Below, piece by piece: positions 44,474 to 55,400 of a stretch of 64,000 nt of DNA. Origin of the DNA: Branchiostoma floridae (Eukaryota; Chordata; Leptocardii; Amphioxiformes; Branchiostomatidae); the NCBI RefSeq assembly GCF_000003815.2, contig NC_049985.1:24664931-24728930 (forward strand). Reading direction: 5' to 3'. Below the pieces are notes generated by a model. That model saw only the letters and a program-made list of their open reading frames with translations. It was not told the DNA's origin and ran no database searches. The number at the start of each line of letters is the position of its first letter. Positions within the stretch are counted from its first letter, which is position 1. Both the position numbers and the translations under genes were made by a program.

Positions 44474-47400
44474 NNNNNNNNNNNNNNNNNNNNNNNNNNN
44501 NNNNNNNNNNNNNNNNNNNNNNNNNNNNNNNNNNNNNNNNNNNNNNNNNNNNNNNNNNNNNNNNNNNNNNNNNNNNNNNNNNNNNNNNNNNNNNNNNNNN
44601 NNNNNNNNNNNNNNNNNNNNNNNNNNNNNNNNNNNNNNNNNNNNNNNNNNNNNNNNNNNNNNNNNNNNNNNNNNNNNNNNNNNNNNNNNNNNNNNNNNNN
44701 NNNNNNNNNNNNNNNNNNNNNNNNNNNNNNNNNNNNNNNNNNNNNNNNNNNNNNNNNNNNNNNNNNNNNNNNNNNNNNNNNNNNNNNNNNNNNNNNNNNN
44801 NNNNNNNNNNNNNNNNNNNNNNNNNNNNNNNNNNNNNNNNNNNNNNNNNNNNNNNNNNNNNNNNNNNNNNNNNNNNNNNNNNNNNNNNNNNNNNNNNNNN
44901 NNNNNNNNNNNNNNNNNNNNNNNNNNNNNNNNNNNNNNNNNNNNNNNNNNNNNNNNNNNNNNNNNNNNNNNNNNNNNNNNNNNNNNNNNNNNNNNNNNNN
45001 NNNNNNNNNNNNNNNNNNNNNNNNNNNNNNNNNNNNGTCAACTAACTTCCTTCTGATTATGGTGAAATGAAATGTCATGGAGTTTATATTTTACCCTGCG
45101 TTTGTCTATGTCTGTGTATAAGCAAGATAACTCAAGAACGGCTGGGTGGATTGGTTTCATACTAGATGTGTTGATGGTGTGTGATGAAAGCTAGAAATGA
45201 TTAGATTTTGGGCCCCCTAGCGGCTTCCTTTGTACTGCAGCACAATTTCCGGGTTTGCTATCTCATTTTCTGAACAAGCTATGGTCACGATTTTTAGGTG
45301 TTAGATAGTTCTTGTGTTAAGAAATAAGTGCCATAAGTTTGTGCTCCCTAACGGCTCCCTAGTTTTGGGATAGCAGGGGCATTTTTGTCAAAAACTGAAG
45401 ACGATAACTCAAGATGGGAACAACGGATTTTCATGCGTTTTGGTATGTAGATACTTTAGACAATGTTGTACAAAATAAAATACTAATTATGCCAAATGGG
45501 AGTACATTTGTATCATTAATGAGAATATTCTATGATAGCGGTCTTTTCTATGTATGTCTTGTCCCGGACGTGATATGGTTTTGACATTTGGCTGGTAGGT
45601 AGCTTGCAGCATCATGACAAAGTGAGGCAGGTTTCAGCCCCCGAAAATTTAATTTCGGAACTGCAGGGGCGTTTTGTCAAGACATTCCAAAGAGGATAAC
45701 TGCAGAAAGGATTGATGAATTGGCATCATTTTAGGCATGCAGGTAGCTTGGGCAAAGATGTTCATAATGATATGCATGTTATGCAAATGAGGACTTAATT
45801 TGCATAATTAATGAGGAAATTGTATAATTCCATTGATTGCAATAACTGGGCTTCAATAGATGTCACACTTGTTAATCATGATAGGTGGAATATAATCAGA
45901 TACCAAATATGGTAATCAAGAGCTTATTTGCATAATTTTTGTCAAAATTGCAAAACCACTTCATGATTAATGATGGGAATTTTATAATTGTGACATGTGT
46001 ACGTTAGTCAATGATGAACAAAACCATGCATAAATTATGTTAATGTGTTAGTCAATTGCATGAAATTTACAAAAGCTCTTATTTCATGGAGGTATGAGGT
46101 CGCCTAACTCTAGTTCTTCATCTTTTTTTTAAAGTCGGAGGCTAGAATAATCCACGCCTGCTATGACGTTGTCATACTTTTTCAAGCCCACCTTTCTACT
46201 GATATGTATGTACATCAGAATGCCCCCTATTTCTCTTAACTGGGGATGCTTGAATCATCTTCATGTTTTGGTCTGTAAAACTAGGGAACTTTTGCTTTGG
46301 AAATATAACACTTATGTTTGTATCTTTATCAGATCAGATGTTGGCATGCACATTTAATTTAAACCTTACATCTCTACTTACGTGAAGGATTTGCAGAGGA
46401 CAGTGACCTCCATCCGATTTTTACGGCCCTATTTTGCTAAATTCTACCATCAAAACCCTTTTAAGACGACCTGGTGCAGGCTGGTAGTGTTCTGTGATGC
46501 TCAAACTATTGTCGGCCTCAGGGATTGCTGTGCTGTTGGATTGCACCAGGTTAATTGACATACCGGGTAAGTGAAATACTGGTCGCCCGGTTCGCGATGA
46601 TTCATGAATCCATCACAGAACTAACCGTAACTTTTTTGTGAACAGGTGCCTTACCTTCAGCATGGGACACACAGACACAGAAGGGGGCGATGGGTGAAAT
46701 CCTTTCACAGTGGTACGTTCTTTGCTAATTTAATACTTTACAACTATCATTTTTTGCCTGGCGGAAAGGAATTTATGTTTCCCTCTCAGTGACGTTATGT
46801 CTACTAAAACGTAACACAGTATCAGCCAACAAAATGATGAGTTGGCGGAAATATCAGAAATGTTTATGGAATTGACAACAGCTCGGCAGCACGCATGTCA
46901 CATATCAATGTGGTCTTGATAAATCTTCTATGGTTACACATACAGTTCAGCATCATTATAAGCAGCACGGCTACATGTAACAGCAAGTGCAAATGTCTTA
47001 TCAAAACATCATGAAGAATTCTTCTAGAATGTCCAGGCCATTTTTCATATGTTAAATCTACGAAAGTTCTGATTTGAAGTCCCCTCCCCCCGGACTAATC
47101 TGAGAGTCTGGTGTTCACAGGAAACCCAAGAATGATGATGATCAGAGGTCAATTCTGGTGTCCAATATACCACCCACCCTAGCAGATGACAAGGTGATGA
47201 TCCACTTCCAGCGGTCATCTCACGGTGGGGGAGATGTGAGACAGGTCAGGAGGCTGTCACCTTCACAGGCCAAGGTCATCTTTGATGATGTGAAAGGTTA
47301 GTGGACGTACATTTAGCCTTATGCAAATGTCAGACGAGTAGTCTAGAACCATTGTCGATTCGAACCATAAATGACTGCCGGATACTGCGGGAATAGCCAG

Positions 47401-50196
47401 GGGGTACCTCTCAGTGTTTTCACGATTAGGTCACGTCGTTTAGTTGTTGCCGGGTCCCCGGTTGATTTTAACTCCGAGTTAAAAACAATTCGGGGCCCAG
47501 CAGTCCAGAATTTAGACAGGTAACCACAGGACGCCCAGTGGGGCACCAAGCCCGGAAGTGCCAAGAGAGCCTGTGAAGTCGAACTACTCGGCAGGGCCCC
47601 TTTCTCAAGTTGTGACGGAAGCATTAGGCTGTTTGTGGAGGATTCTACATTTTGTTTTACATGATTGTACTCAGGCTACTACTCGTCTGAAATGTCGTAT
47701 TTCTTTCAAAGTCAGTAGCAACACCGGCTCGTGGCAAAATTGTCCCAGTTATTCAATGTAAAGTCCTGTTTTCAAAATGATTTATGATTGAGAAGAGAAG
47801 ACTAGCCTGACTGCCACCCACCCTGGAGACCCCGCCATGTGTCGCAGATACCTTTTACACGCAAACAATCCGTCCTAGGAAATACACACACACGTTGACA
47901 GATAATTTCTTTGGCCCATGTAATTCGGGCCTACGTTTTTGTCAATGTCAGTCTAACTCATCCTTGTTCGGTGTAATCACCGCTCTGTAACAACGCATTA
48001 TTTACCTCATTTGACTGATTCTAGATTTTTTTCTAGTCATCGACAGGGTTGTTGCTAGGAAACATGAGCTGGATGGAGTGACCCTGCATGTCGAGGCTTG
48101 GTCATCTTTCCTGGTCAGGGCGCAGGAGATGGACAGAGCCAATTTTGAATGCACAATGTCAGGAGCAGCCACTTCTACATTTTACGGTGGGTCAGCATCT
48201 AGAGATAAAGAATCAAGGAGGGACCAACCCTTGCCTACTCCAGAAGGAAGCACAGGACCTGGTAGCACATACACGTTGGCAGATAGTGACACGTCTGATG
48301 ATGATGAGGATGATGATACGTCTGATGATGATGAGGATGATGTCATCATTCATCACATCAATAACAGCAAGAATGGAAACACAGTACGACTAGTAGAGCC
48401 TGTAGAGCCAGACATATTATCTTATATCATCAAGGTGCACAAGGCAAAAATCATCACCATAGCAGAGAGACATAAGGTTAGTTTCGGTCATAATGAAAAG
48501 AGAACAGTGGTGCATTTCATAGGGTTGATGAAGAATGCTATAGATGCACTTGAAGATTTCATCACAATGTATCAGGGTCTTTTTGGCAAAATCAAGTCTA
48601 TTTCCCTTGATACAAATTTGCATGGTGTCAAATCAGATGTCTGTTCATATGCTGTAGAAGTTGTGCAGAAATCTTCCCAAACAGTGTTCATTAAGAACAC
48701 AGATGGAAAGATAGTATTCATCGGAGATGAGTCTGAGGTTCGCTCTACAAGAGCAGAAATTTGTTCCATCTTGAATATCTCTGAGTCAAGGAGAAGGAAA
48801 CCACACACAAGCAGTGCTCCAATATCGCCTACTGTGCTTGGACCAGGCCAAGGAAGTGCAACTGCCATCTTGTCTAACCTTAGCTTAGGAGATAAACTGG
48901 TCTTCTTAGATAAGATAAAAGGCATCCAGATCTGTGTGGTGGAAGGCGACATCACCCAGCAGAAAGTTGATGTAATAGTCAATGCAGCTAACAACACTCT
49001 GAATCTGAACTGGGGAGTGGCGGGTGCTATAAGCAAAGCAGGAGGGATCAGCATTCAGGCAGAGTGCGACTCACACATGAAACAAAGAGGCTACTTACAC
49101 CTGAAGACGACCGAGTGTGTGTGGACTTGGGGAGGGAGTCTTCCCTGCAAGTATGTTATCCATGCAGTCGGCCCGATGTACAGTGGAACGTACGGTTCGC
49201 AGAGATGTCAGCAGGAGCTCCATGATACATGCCACAAGGTGCTCAGAATGGCCTCTGATCTGAAGGCTGGGTCCATTGCTATGCCTGCCATCGGTTCAGG
49301 TAATTATGAAATCCTTGTTTATCCTTCTCCTGTCTAATCTTCAAATTGATTCGTTGCTTTGAATGGGCGAAATAAGCTGAAATCTGGCATGGAACGGAGA
49401 TAGCAAATACTCCAATAGATTGTTTGATAGGTGCCTTAAGAATTACTTCATTTAGTTTTTTTTGGTCGTATTTTGGGCCTATTCTGGTATTTGGGAGACT
49501 TTTAAAAATCCATTTTGGAGTTTAATGATGTTTTGGGATAGGTCAAATTCTGCACAATGTTGATATGAAATAGCTTTTGCATTGGTGGGATGGCTGAAAT
49601 CCACTGTATTTGCTCAAGAGTAAATGTCAGCCTTTCTAGTTGTTTTTGACTTTGGAAGAATTCGCGCTTTAATATATTTTTATATTTTATAGTTTTCCCA
49701 TATATAGACATGTTTTTCAATTTGCTCACTTTCTTTGGAAATAAATATTGATGTGCGTACAGCTGCCAACCATATAATTAAGTAATGTGTGGCCTTATTG
49801 TATCAAGTATTGTTTCCTATATTCTTTTGATTGTCTGAAATTTTGGGGTGCTCAGTGACCTTTCTGTTAAGGAGAAAATTTATTACAGTTAAGACTTCAG
49901 TGTTTTAGCTAAGGTATTCGTCATTGCTTGAAATAACTAGTATCCTGATCTTATTAAATCTTATACTGTGTTATTGTGACTGATCTTATAACTCACTTTT
50001 TGTTCCAGGAATGCCTAGTGACCTTTGTGCTGAGTCCATGTTCAGTGCCATCACTGACTTCATCGAGAATGTCAACCCCAAGCATAACAGCCTTGTCGAT
50101 ATTCGCATCATTGACAAAGACAGAAAGGTAGCTGAAGTCTTTTGTAAGGTCATCGCCAAGATGCTTGTGAGATTCCATGCAAATAAGACAGCCTGA
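43228..50196 (+). CDS. TRIM-RRM-KH-macrodomain gene (exon join across gap inferred)
   Basis: Exons seen: 43228 to at least 44473 (interrupted by the N gap), 46646-46712, 47121-47296, 48037-49299 and 50009-50196 (TGA). The first exon encodes RING, two B-boxes and a coiled coil. The rest encode a linker, an RRM-like unit, an acidic run, KH-like units and one macrodomain. Exon 46646 has a stop codon just upstream in its frame (46639-46641) and enters in phase 1, so it needs an upstream exon. The TRIM exon is the nearest plus-strand candidate. The linker GALPSAWDTQTQ resembles [11 protein letters not shown] of the PARP14-like gene. If real, this is a ubiquitin ligase with an ADP-ribose reader. 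Part of the gene may lie in the 563-bp gap. The alternative is two separate genes. Confidence 0.72.
44474..45036. other. Assembly gap (563 N)
   Basis: All N. It interrupts the TRIM-type exon, and the sequence beyond (45037 onward) is not coding, so the exon's end and possibly further exons are hidden. Confidence 0.99.
45060..46100. repeat. Diverged tandem repeat, about 285-bp period
   Basis: The phrases GATAACTCAAGAACGG (about 45126), GATAACTCAAGATGGG (about 45402) and GATAACTGCAGAAAGG (about 45692), each followed by a (G)GATT...TTTCAT segment, are spaced about 285 bp apart. A-rich and non-coding. No gene is seen. Confidence 0.55.
46646..47296 (+). CDS. TRIM-macro gene: linker exon and RRM-like exon
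   Basis: Exons 46646-46712 and 47121-47296. The first has AWDTQTQKGAMGEIL and ends in W (codon split TG|G). The second reads RSILVSNIPPTLADDKVMIH, then FQRSSHGGGDVRQV and AKVIFDDVK: an RRM-like unit with the same SILVSNIP and SHGGG motifs as the PARP14-like RRMs. Acceptors AACAG and TTCACAG and donors GTACGT and GTTAGT are good. The phases chain correctly into the following exon. Confidence 0.88.
47330..47690. mobile_element. TIR element in intron
   Basis: TCAGACGAGTAG at the left is inverted at the right (CTACTCGTCTGA). The interior of about 340 bp is GC-rich and holds a minus-strand 93-codon frame with no domain. A MITE of unknown family. Confidence 0.55.
48037..50196 (+). CDS. TRIM-macro gene: acidic, KH-like and macrodomain exons
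   Basis: Exon 48037-49299 continues the RRM-like unit (HELDGVTLHVEAW). A long acidic run follows (SDDDEDDDTSDDDEDD). KH-like units then follow (DILSYIIKVHKAKIITIAER, and SYAVEVVQKSSQTVFI). The macrodomain starts at IQICVVEGDITQQKVDVIVN. It keeps NAAN, but the glycine loop reads NWGVAGAI instead of GGGVAGAI; later come KYVIHAVGPMY and the SIAMPAIGSG phosphate loop. Exon 50009-50196 completes the C-terminal helix and ends in TGA. One macrodomain of about 170 residues. Binding of ADP-ribose is likely but the altered loop makes activity uncertain. Confidence 0.9.
49592..49640 (+). mobile_element. Helitron-like 3' end (plus), copy H3
   Basis: Plus-strand hairpin ATTTGCT-CAAG-AGTAAAT (49608-49625, one G-T pair) is followed 10 bp later by CTAG (49636-49639) and then T. 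Opposite orientation to H1 and H2, same stem. It lies in the intron between the two macrodomain exons. Confidence 0.6.
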
Positions 50197-52421
50197 TCCT
50201 CAGTATTTGACAAGAGTGAAGGAGGAACTGGCGTCAGACAGAATCAAGTAAATTTCGCACAATTTAGTGCATACTCATGGTCTTACATACAATTGCTCTG
50301 TATGTTAGCTTCTAAAAAGAGCATTTTTCATAAGCTGTGATGGCAAATTCCAAAGCGGCAGCCATGTTCACTGTGATATTACGAGTAAACAGTTAGTAAA
50401 AGATGAACTATTTGTATACATAATGAAATCATCTGACAACACTGTACATACTACAAAAACTGTGTGAATTCATATACATTTGTTTCAAGAGAAGGAAAGA
50501 GACATGTAAATTGTAGAATAGCATAGCATTACATATTTGGATATTTTGTAAACGATAGATGTACTGGTAGTGTAGCATAGCCTTAGTTGTTCTGTCTCTC
50601 CCACTGGCACTGTAAAGATTCTTTACAGAAACGTTTTATGTAACTACTGCATTTAGCCCATTGTCATTGTCATTATAGACTGAAATCAATTCGACATGGT
50701 GGCAGAAGGAATGTTCATGTGGCTCAATATATCTCCTGGTTCCAATTGGTTGGTAACTTGAAGATTCTGGTTCAATTCCTTGGGTCAGACCATCTCGCTT
50801 GTGGCTGCACCCACCATTCAGAAGCGACATAAAATGAGGGTCCTATGTTTGAGGAGATGCCTCGGGACAGGCTAGCAACCCCTTCCTATAAATGTACCCT
50901 ATACCACTAAAACAGTAAGGAAATATGCCGCCCTTTGTGCTACTAGGCACTGCAGGGGTCTCATTCAACGAATGAACAAATCTGGTGGCAGGAATTAAGA
51001 ACTTAAAGTCTGATTGGTAAGATTCGATTTACTCTAACATCCGAATTGTGTGTAATACTACTTGTACAAATGTCTTTGTTCATTGAAAGATTCACATTTT
51101 GTTGAATGTTGTCAGGAACTGTTGTATTTTATTGCATTGACGAAAGCACTTTGAAAATCTCTCTGCTATGCACTCTGGCGATGAGGTATAGTCGTAGTGT
51201 ATAGAACAAAATATGACGTTTTACGCGAGCAATCCGCCTCTCCTCTGGGCTTAGTTCACAATTAGAAAAAAAAGCGGCCGTACCGGGCAGTTCTCGTTTT
51301 TTTGCACTTTCAAGCGTGGCCGGACTTAAAATCAACCTTGGACCGGGTACCAAATATACGCCGTGACCTATCTGAGGTCTGGTGCGGGCCAGTACGGGCG
51401 ACGCACCTGCCATGTACGGACTGAACGTTTTCAGGAATACGTGGCGGACGTGGCCTCCACAAAAAAACGTAAGGACAAATTGCACGTACGGCGGGTTGTG
51501 CCCCAGGCTTAAGATGCGTTTGATTTCATAATACGTAAGGGTCTCAGCTTTAGTTATTCAGGGCGCCACCGAAGTTGTGAGCGAGGTCGGTACGTGAGGC
51601 CCTCTTTCCGCTAGATGGTTAAGCGAACGTACAGCGAAGCAACGTTACATTTATATGACTCTAACACTTGTATTATGGTGCAGTAAAAGTAAAGTTGATA
51701 TTGAAACATTAGTATCCTATTTTGTGACATGAATGGCTATGAATAAATTGTCAGAATCTTAATAATCTTGTTGTGACAAGCCCCGTTTTTTTTGCTTCTG
51801 TTAAAATAGACAGTGTCCTCCAGGATTGCATCACATTGCCACTTATGATATAGACCTAATACATACAATCATTTGTTCCAGTTGAAATACGTTTGCTTTG
51901 TCTACTACAATTATTCGCCTTTCTATCCTAAACAAAGACGATAATGCCATACCTTGTTGCCCGGCGACGTATTGATTAGTGAGGTATAATTGTACTTTCA
52001 TAGAATACTTCGACGACTTTTATCAGTGAAGAACAAGCTTAAGCTGCCTGTAACTTCGTAAACACGAAAACCCAAATGGTAAGATATAATCAAGGTGCAT
52101 CAATTTTTTCTATATTCATACTAGTAACCCTCTGTCCACACATAATGAGAAAGCTGTCACCGTGGTGATTTTCTTCCTTAGTGTCCGCCATTCAGTTCAC
52201 CAGACATGTTCGCCTCAGGGCGTTCACTTCAATTGAGATCAATACACTACTAAGTGTGTCTTTTTGTTCCACTGAGATCGATAGCGTAATGTTTCTACCA
52301 TATGACACCACGTCACAAACGACTGTGTAACAGCTGGTATCTACCTTGCCGTGTTATCCAGTAGAAACATATCCACGTACAACAAGAGCCACGTTGACAC
52401 ACATGAAACACACAGAGCAAA
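50197..52421. other. Intergenic, with one SINE and no supported gene
   Basis: Contains the SINE at 50700-50994. A GC-richer stretch at 51230-51520 holds a 118-codon minus-strand frame (51129-51485) with no recognisable domain. I do not call it a gene. Upstream of the P4HA start no TATA box is clear. The 5' UTR probably precedes the ATG at 52422. Confidence 0.5.
50700..50994 (+). mobile_element. tRNA-derived SINE (plus)
   Basis: GGCTCAATATATCTCCTGG (A-box region) at about 50721 and GGTTCAATTCC (B box) at about 50770, followed by a 3' part with TGCTACTAGGCACTGCAGGG and ending in AATGAACAAAT. The tail matches the inverted copy at 24350-24620. Confidence 0.72.
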
Positions 52422-55400
52422 ATGGATGTAGTTACAGTTTTTGTCAGCCTTTCCTTGATCTTAATCGGGTTGCATTCTTCGGAAGTTTCTTCGGAGATGT
52501 ACTCCTCTATGTCCCGTCTTGAGAAATTGGTGGCTGTCGAAGAGAAACTGGTGGAAATGTCAAAAGAATTCCTGAAAGAGGAGAAGAGTCGCCTGCATTC
52601 TTTAGAAAGGTAGGAATTACACTACGTCTCATTCAATCTATAGATATAGGTTAAGATGTAAGGATTTGTCAGTTTAGTTCTTTCGTTTGAAAGGGCTCTT
52701 TTGGTTGGTTAATGAAGGACGTAAAAATTAAAAAATTTCATCGTTTTAGTTAATGTTGTCGGTACACGTTTGATTAGCAACATATTGAATGAATGAAAAC
52801 CTTTATTGTACATTTTTGCCAAACTGGCTAAGTACAGGTAGACATGTACACAACAAAACACGTTGAACATATACACGTTAATATACATTTAATAGATATA
52901 AAATAAAACTAATCATTACATAAATTAGCTTCATTTTTCAGTTATGGTATACGTTTTACGATAGGTGGTTGTCTATTTGTTATGATAGGAACTTCAACTG
53001 ACTGCGATATTTCGTCGATGGTCTTGGCACTACAAGAAATCTTATTCTTGGCGAAAATCATTTTATAATACAGTTTATTCCTATTCATTTATTTAGTCAT
53101 TCAATAGAGCTTTGCTGAGAAATATCTATCGAGACTCCAACAACAGGAACATAGGACGTTGCTATGTATCGCCTGATTCTCTAGCTGAATACAATTCAAT
53201 GCTTGTGTACAAGCTTGCGTCACTGGGGGGTTCGTTCACTGCGTCACTGTTGTTTTATTTTCTCCGATTATTTATAATTTAGATATTGCGTAAAACGTCA
53301 AAAACTAAAAAAAAAGACAAAATACACAAAAAGAAAGAAATTCGTTCATTTCTGAAATTCGTTCATCTCTGAAATTCGTTCAGTATCTTTCAAACCCCGC
53401 AGTGCGGTGGGAGCGCAATTTCGTTATAAACTAGGTGTGTTACACCATAAGGCGGTTTACCAGGTATTCAATACAAACAAACAAAGCTTTTATGCTCTTT
53501 CATTGCAGTTTTGTAGAGACAGCTGAGCAGCAGCTGCAGATGAGTGTCAACAAGTCCATGTCTCTGGTCCACCATCCGGTCGGAGCGTATCTACTGGTCA
53601 AGAGACTGAGTTCGGACTGGCTACAACATGTCAAGAGCGTTTACCAGCCTCTCACGGGTAGGTTTACAAATATTACAAGTATACACGACTTTACGTCATT
53701 TATTGAAAGGCGCCCCTTTTCCACTAAAGTTTGTGACTACTTAGGCCCCCTTTCCACTAGACGGCGATCGCGCTGCGCTCTCACAGCGACCTAAATAGGA
53801 TATGTGTACCCTTCGCTTTCACACTTGGTATATCATACAAAACGTACAAGTGCGATTGAGAAGACAACAAAACACACAAAGTGTAAACAAATTCGTTTCT
53901 TTTCTATAGAATTCGTTGAGCGATCTGTCAAAAACTAGGTCGCAGAGAGAGCGCGGCGAGAGCGCCGTCCAAGTGGAAAGGGGGTATAATCGACAAAAAA
54001 TCGATTTCTCGCACATCTGTGCGTTCTGTTGTCTTTTTTTAAAACGACAACAAAACGCGCAAAATGTTGAACGAGAAATCGATCGTACATTTCATCATGC
54101 ATCACAATAATAAAGGGCAAAAGTACTTATTATGATGTTTGGTCGCTAGCGCTAGATAGTCTCTTAGTGGTCGCCGTCTAGTGGAAGGAAGGGTAGGTCT
54201 CAAGACGGCGATTGCACTGCGCTCTCACTGCGGCCTGAGTACGATATGTGTAACCTTCGCTTACACACTGGGTTTATCATACAGAATGTTAAAGTGTGAC
54301 CGAGTAGACAACAAAACACACAAAGTGTAAAAAGATTCGTTTCTCTTCTATAGAATTCGTTGAGCGATCTGTCAAATTTTAGGTCGCAGAGAGAGCGCGG
54401 CGAGAGCGCCGTCCTAGTGGAAAGGGGGTATAACCGAGTTCAGTCTTAGATATTAGTCTACATGTGGTCAGAATGGCGAGTTAGAATGGTTAGAAGACGC
54501 GACCGACCATCCCTGACCCTGAGGTCATCCCTGAGGGTGATTGAGGAAGATGTTGGCCTCCAAGATGGAGACCTTCTGTCCGTCATGAGCGACAAAGTCG
54601 TCTGGAAGAACTTAATATGTCACCGGATGGATGAACTGAACTGAACTGAACTAAGAATGGCGTTATCCGCATCAACAGAGGACGTACCGATGAGAATAGC
54701 TACACATTGTTATGATCATAAGGTTCCTCTCTGAGATAAAAGGTCTTTTTCATCCCCATTCTCCAAGATTTCGTGAACAGGTACAACAGCGAGTACCACG
54801 GACAGCTTCCTTCAGCTGAAGACGCCGAGTGGTCAGCACACGCCATTCTGAGACTGCAGGAGGTCTACCAACTGGACATACGCAACATTATCAGCGGTCA
54901 GATGGAACTCGGTCTCAGTACGAACAACGGTGTGATGTTTTTTTGTTTTGTTATGATAGTTGTTATGTTTTGCCTAACCGGTAAACCGCCTTTTAAACGT
55001 AGGCGTAACAATCTAGATTTCAAAGCAAGTAAGATTGGCACAGGTTTAATCCACTCATACTTATAAGTTTTGATAAATGTGGTGGGTTTTGTAATTTTGA
55101 ATAAGAGACGCTTTTTTCACAACCCCTTTTTTACGCTTGCACCGACGTTTAGGTGACTCTCGGTCACCTTTCTCAGGGCAATTTTGACTGGTTCACTTTG
55201 TACTGCAACATAGGTGTCGCTACTTGTAGAAGCGACCACAAACATAAAGTATCTACATATATACAGCAATTGTTTATGCGATGTATGATGCGGCCTCAAA
55301 CGTTAAGTTGTCAATTAATAGTAATAACGGTGCTCCTTTTTACGAATGCGGTCCAAAACGTGACTAAGTACGATTTAAACCAGTCAGAATTGTCCTAAGG

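Noticed and set aside
51129-51485. 118-codon minus-strand frame in a GC-rich stretch
   Set aside because: No domain, no splice or promoter support; flanked by inverted-repeat-like sequence.
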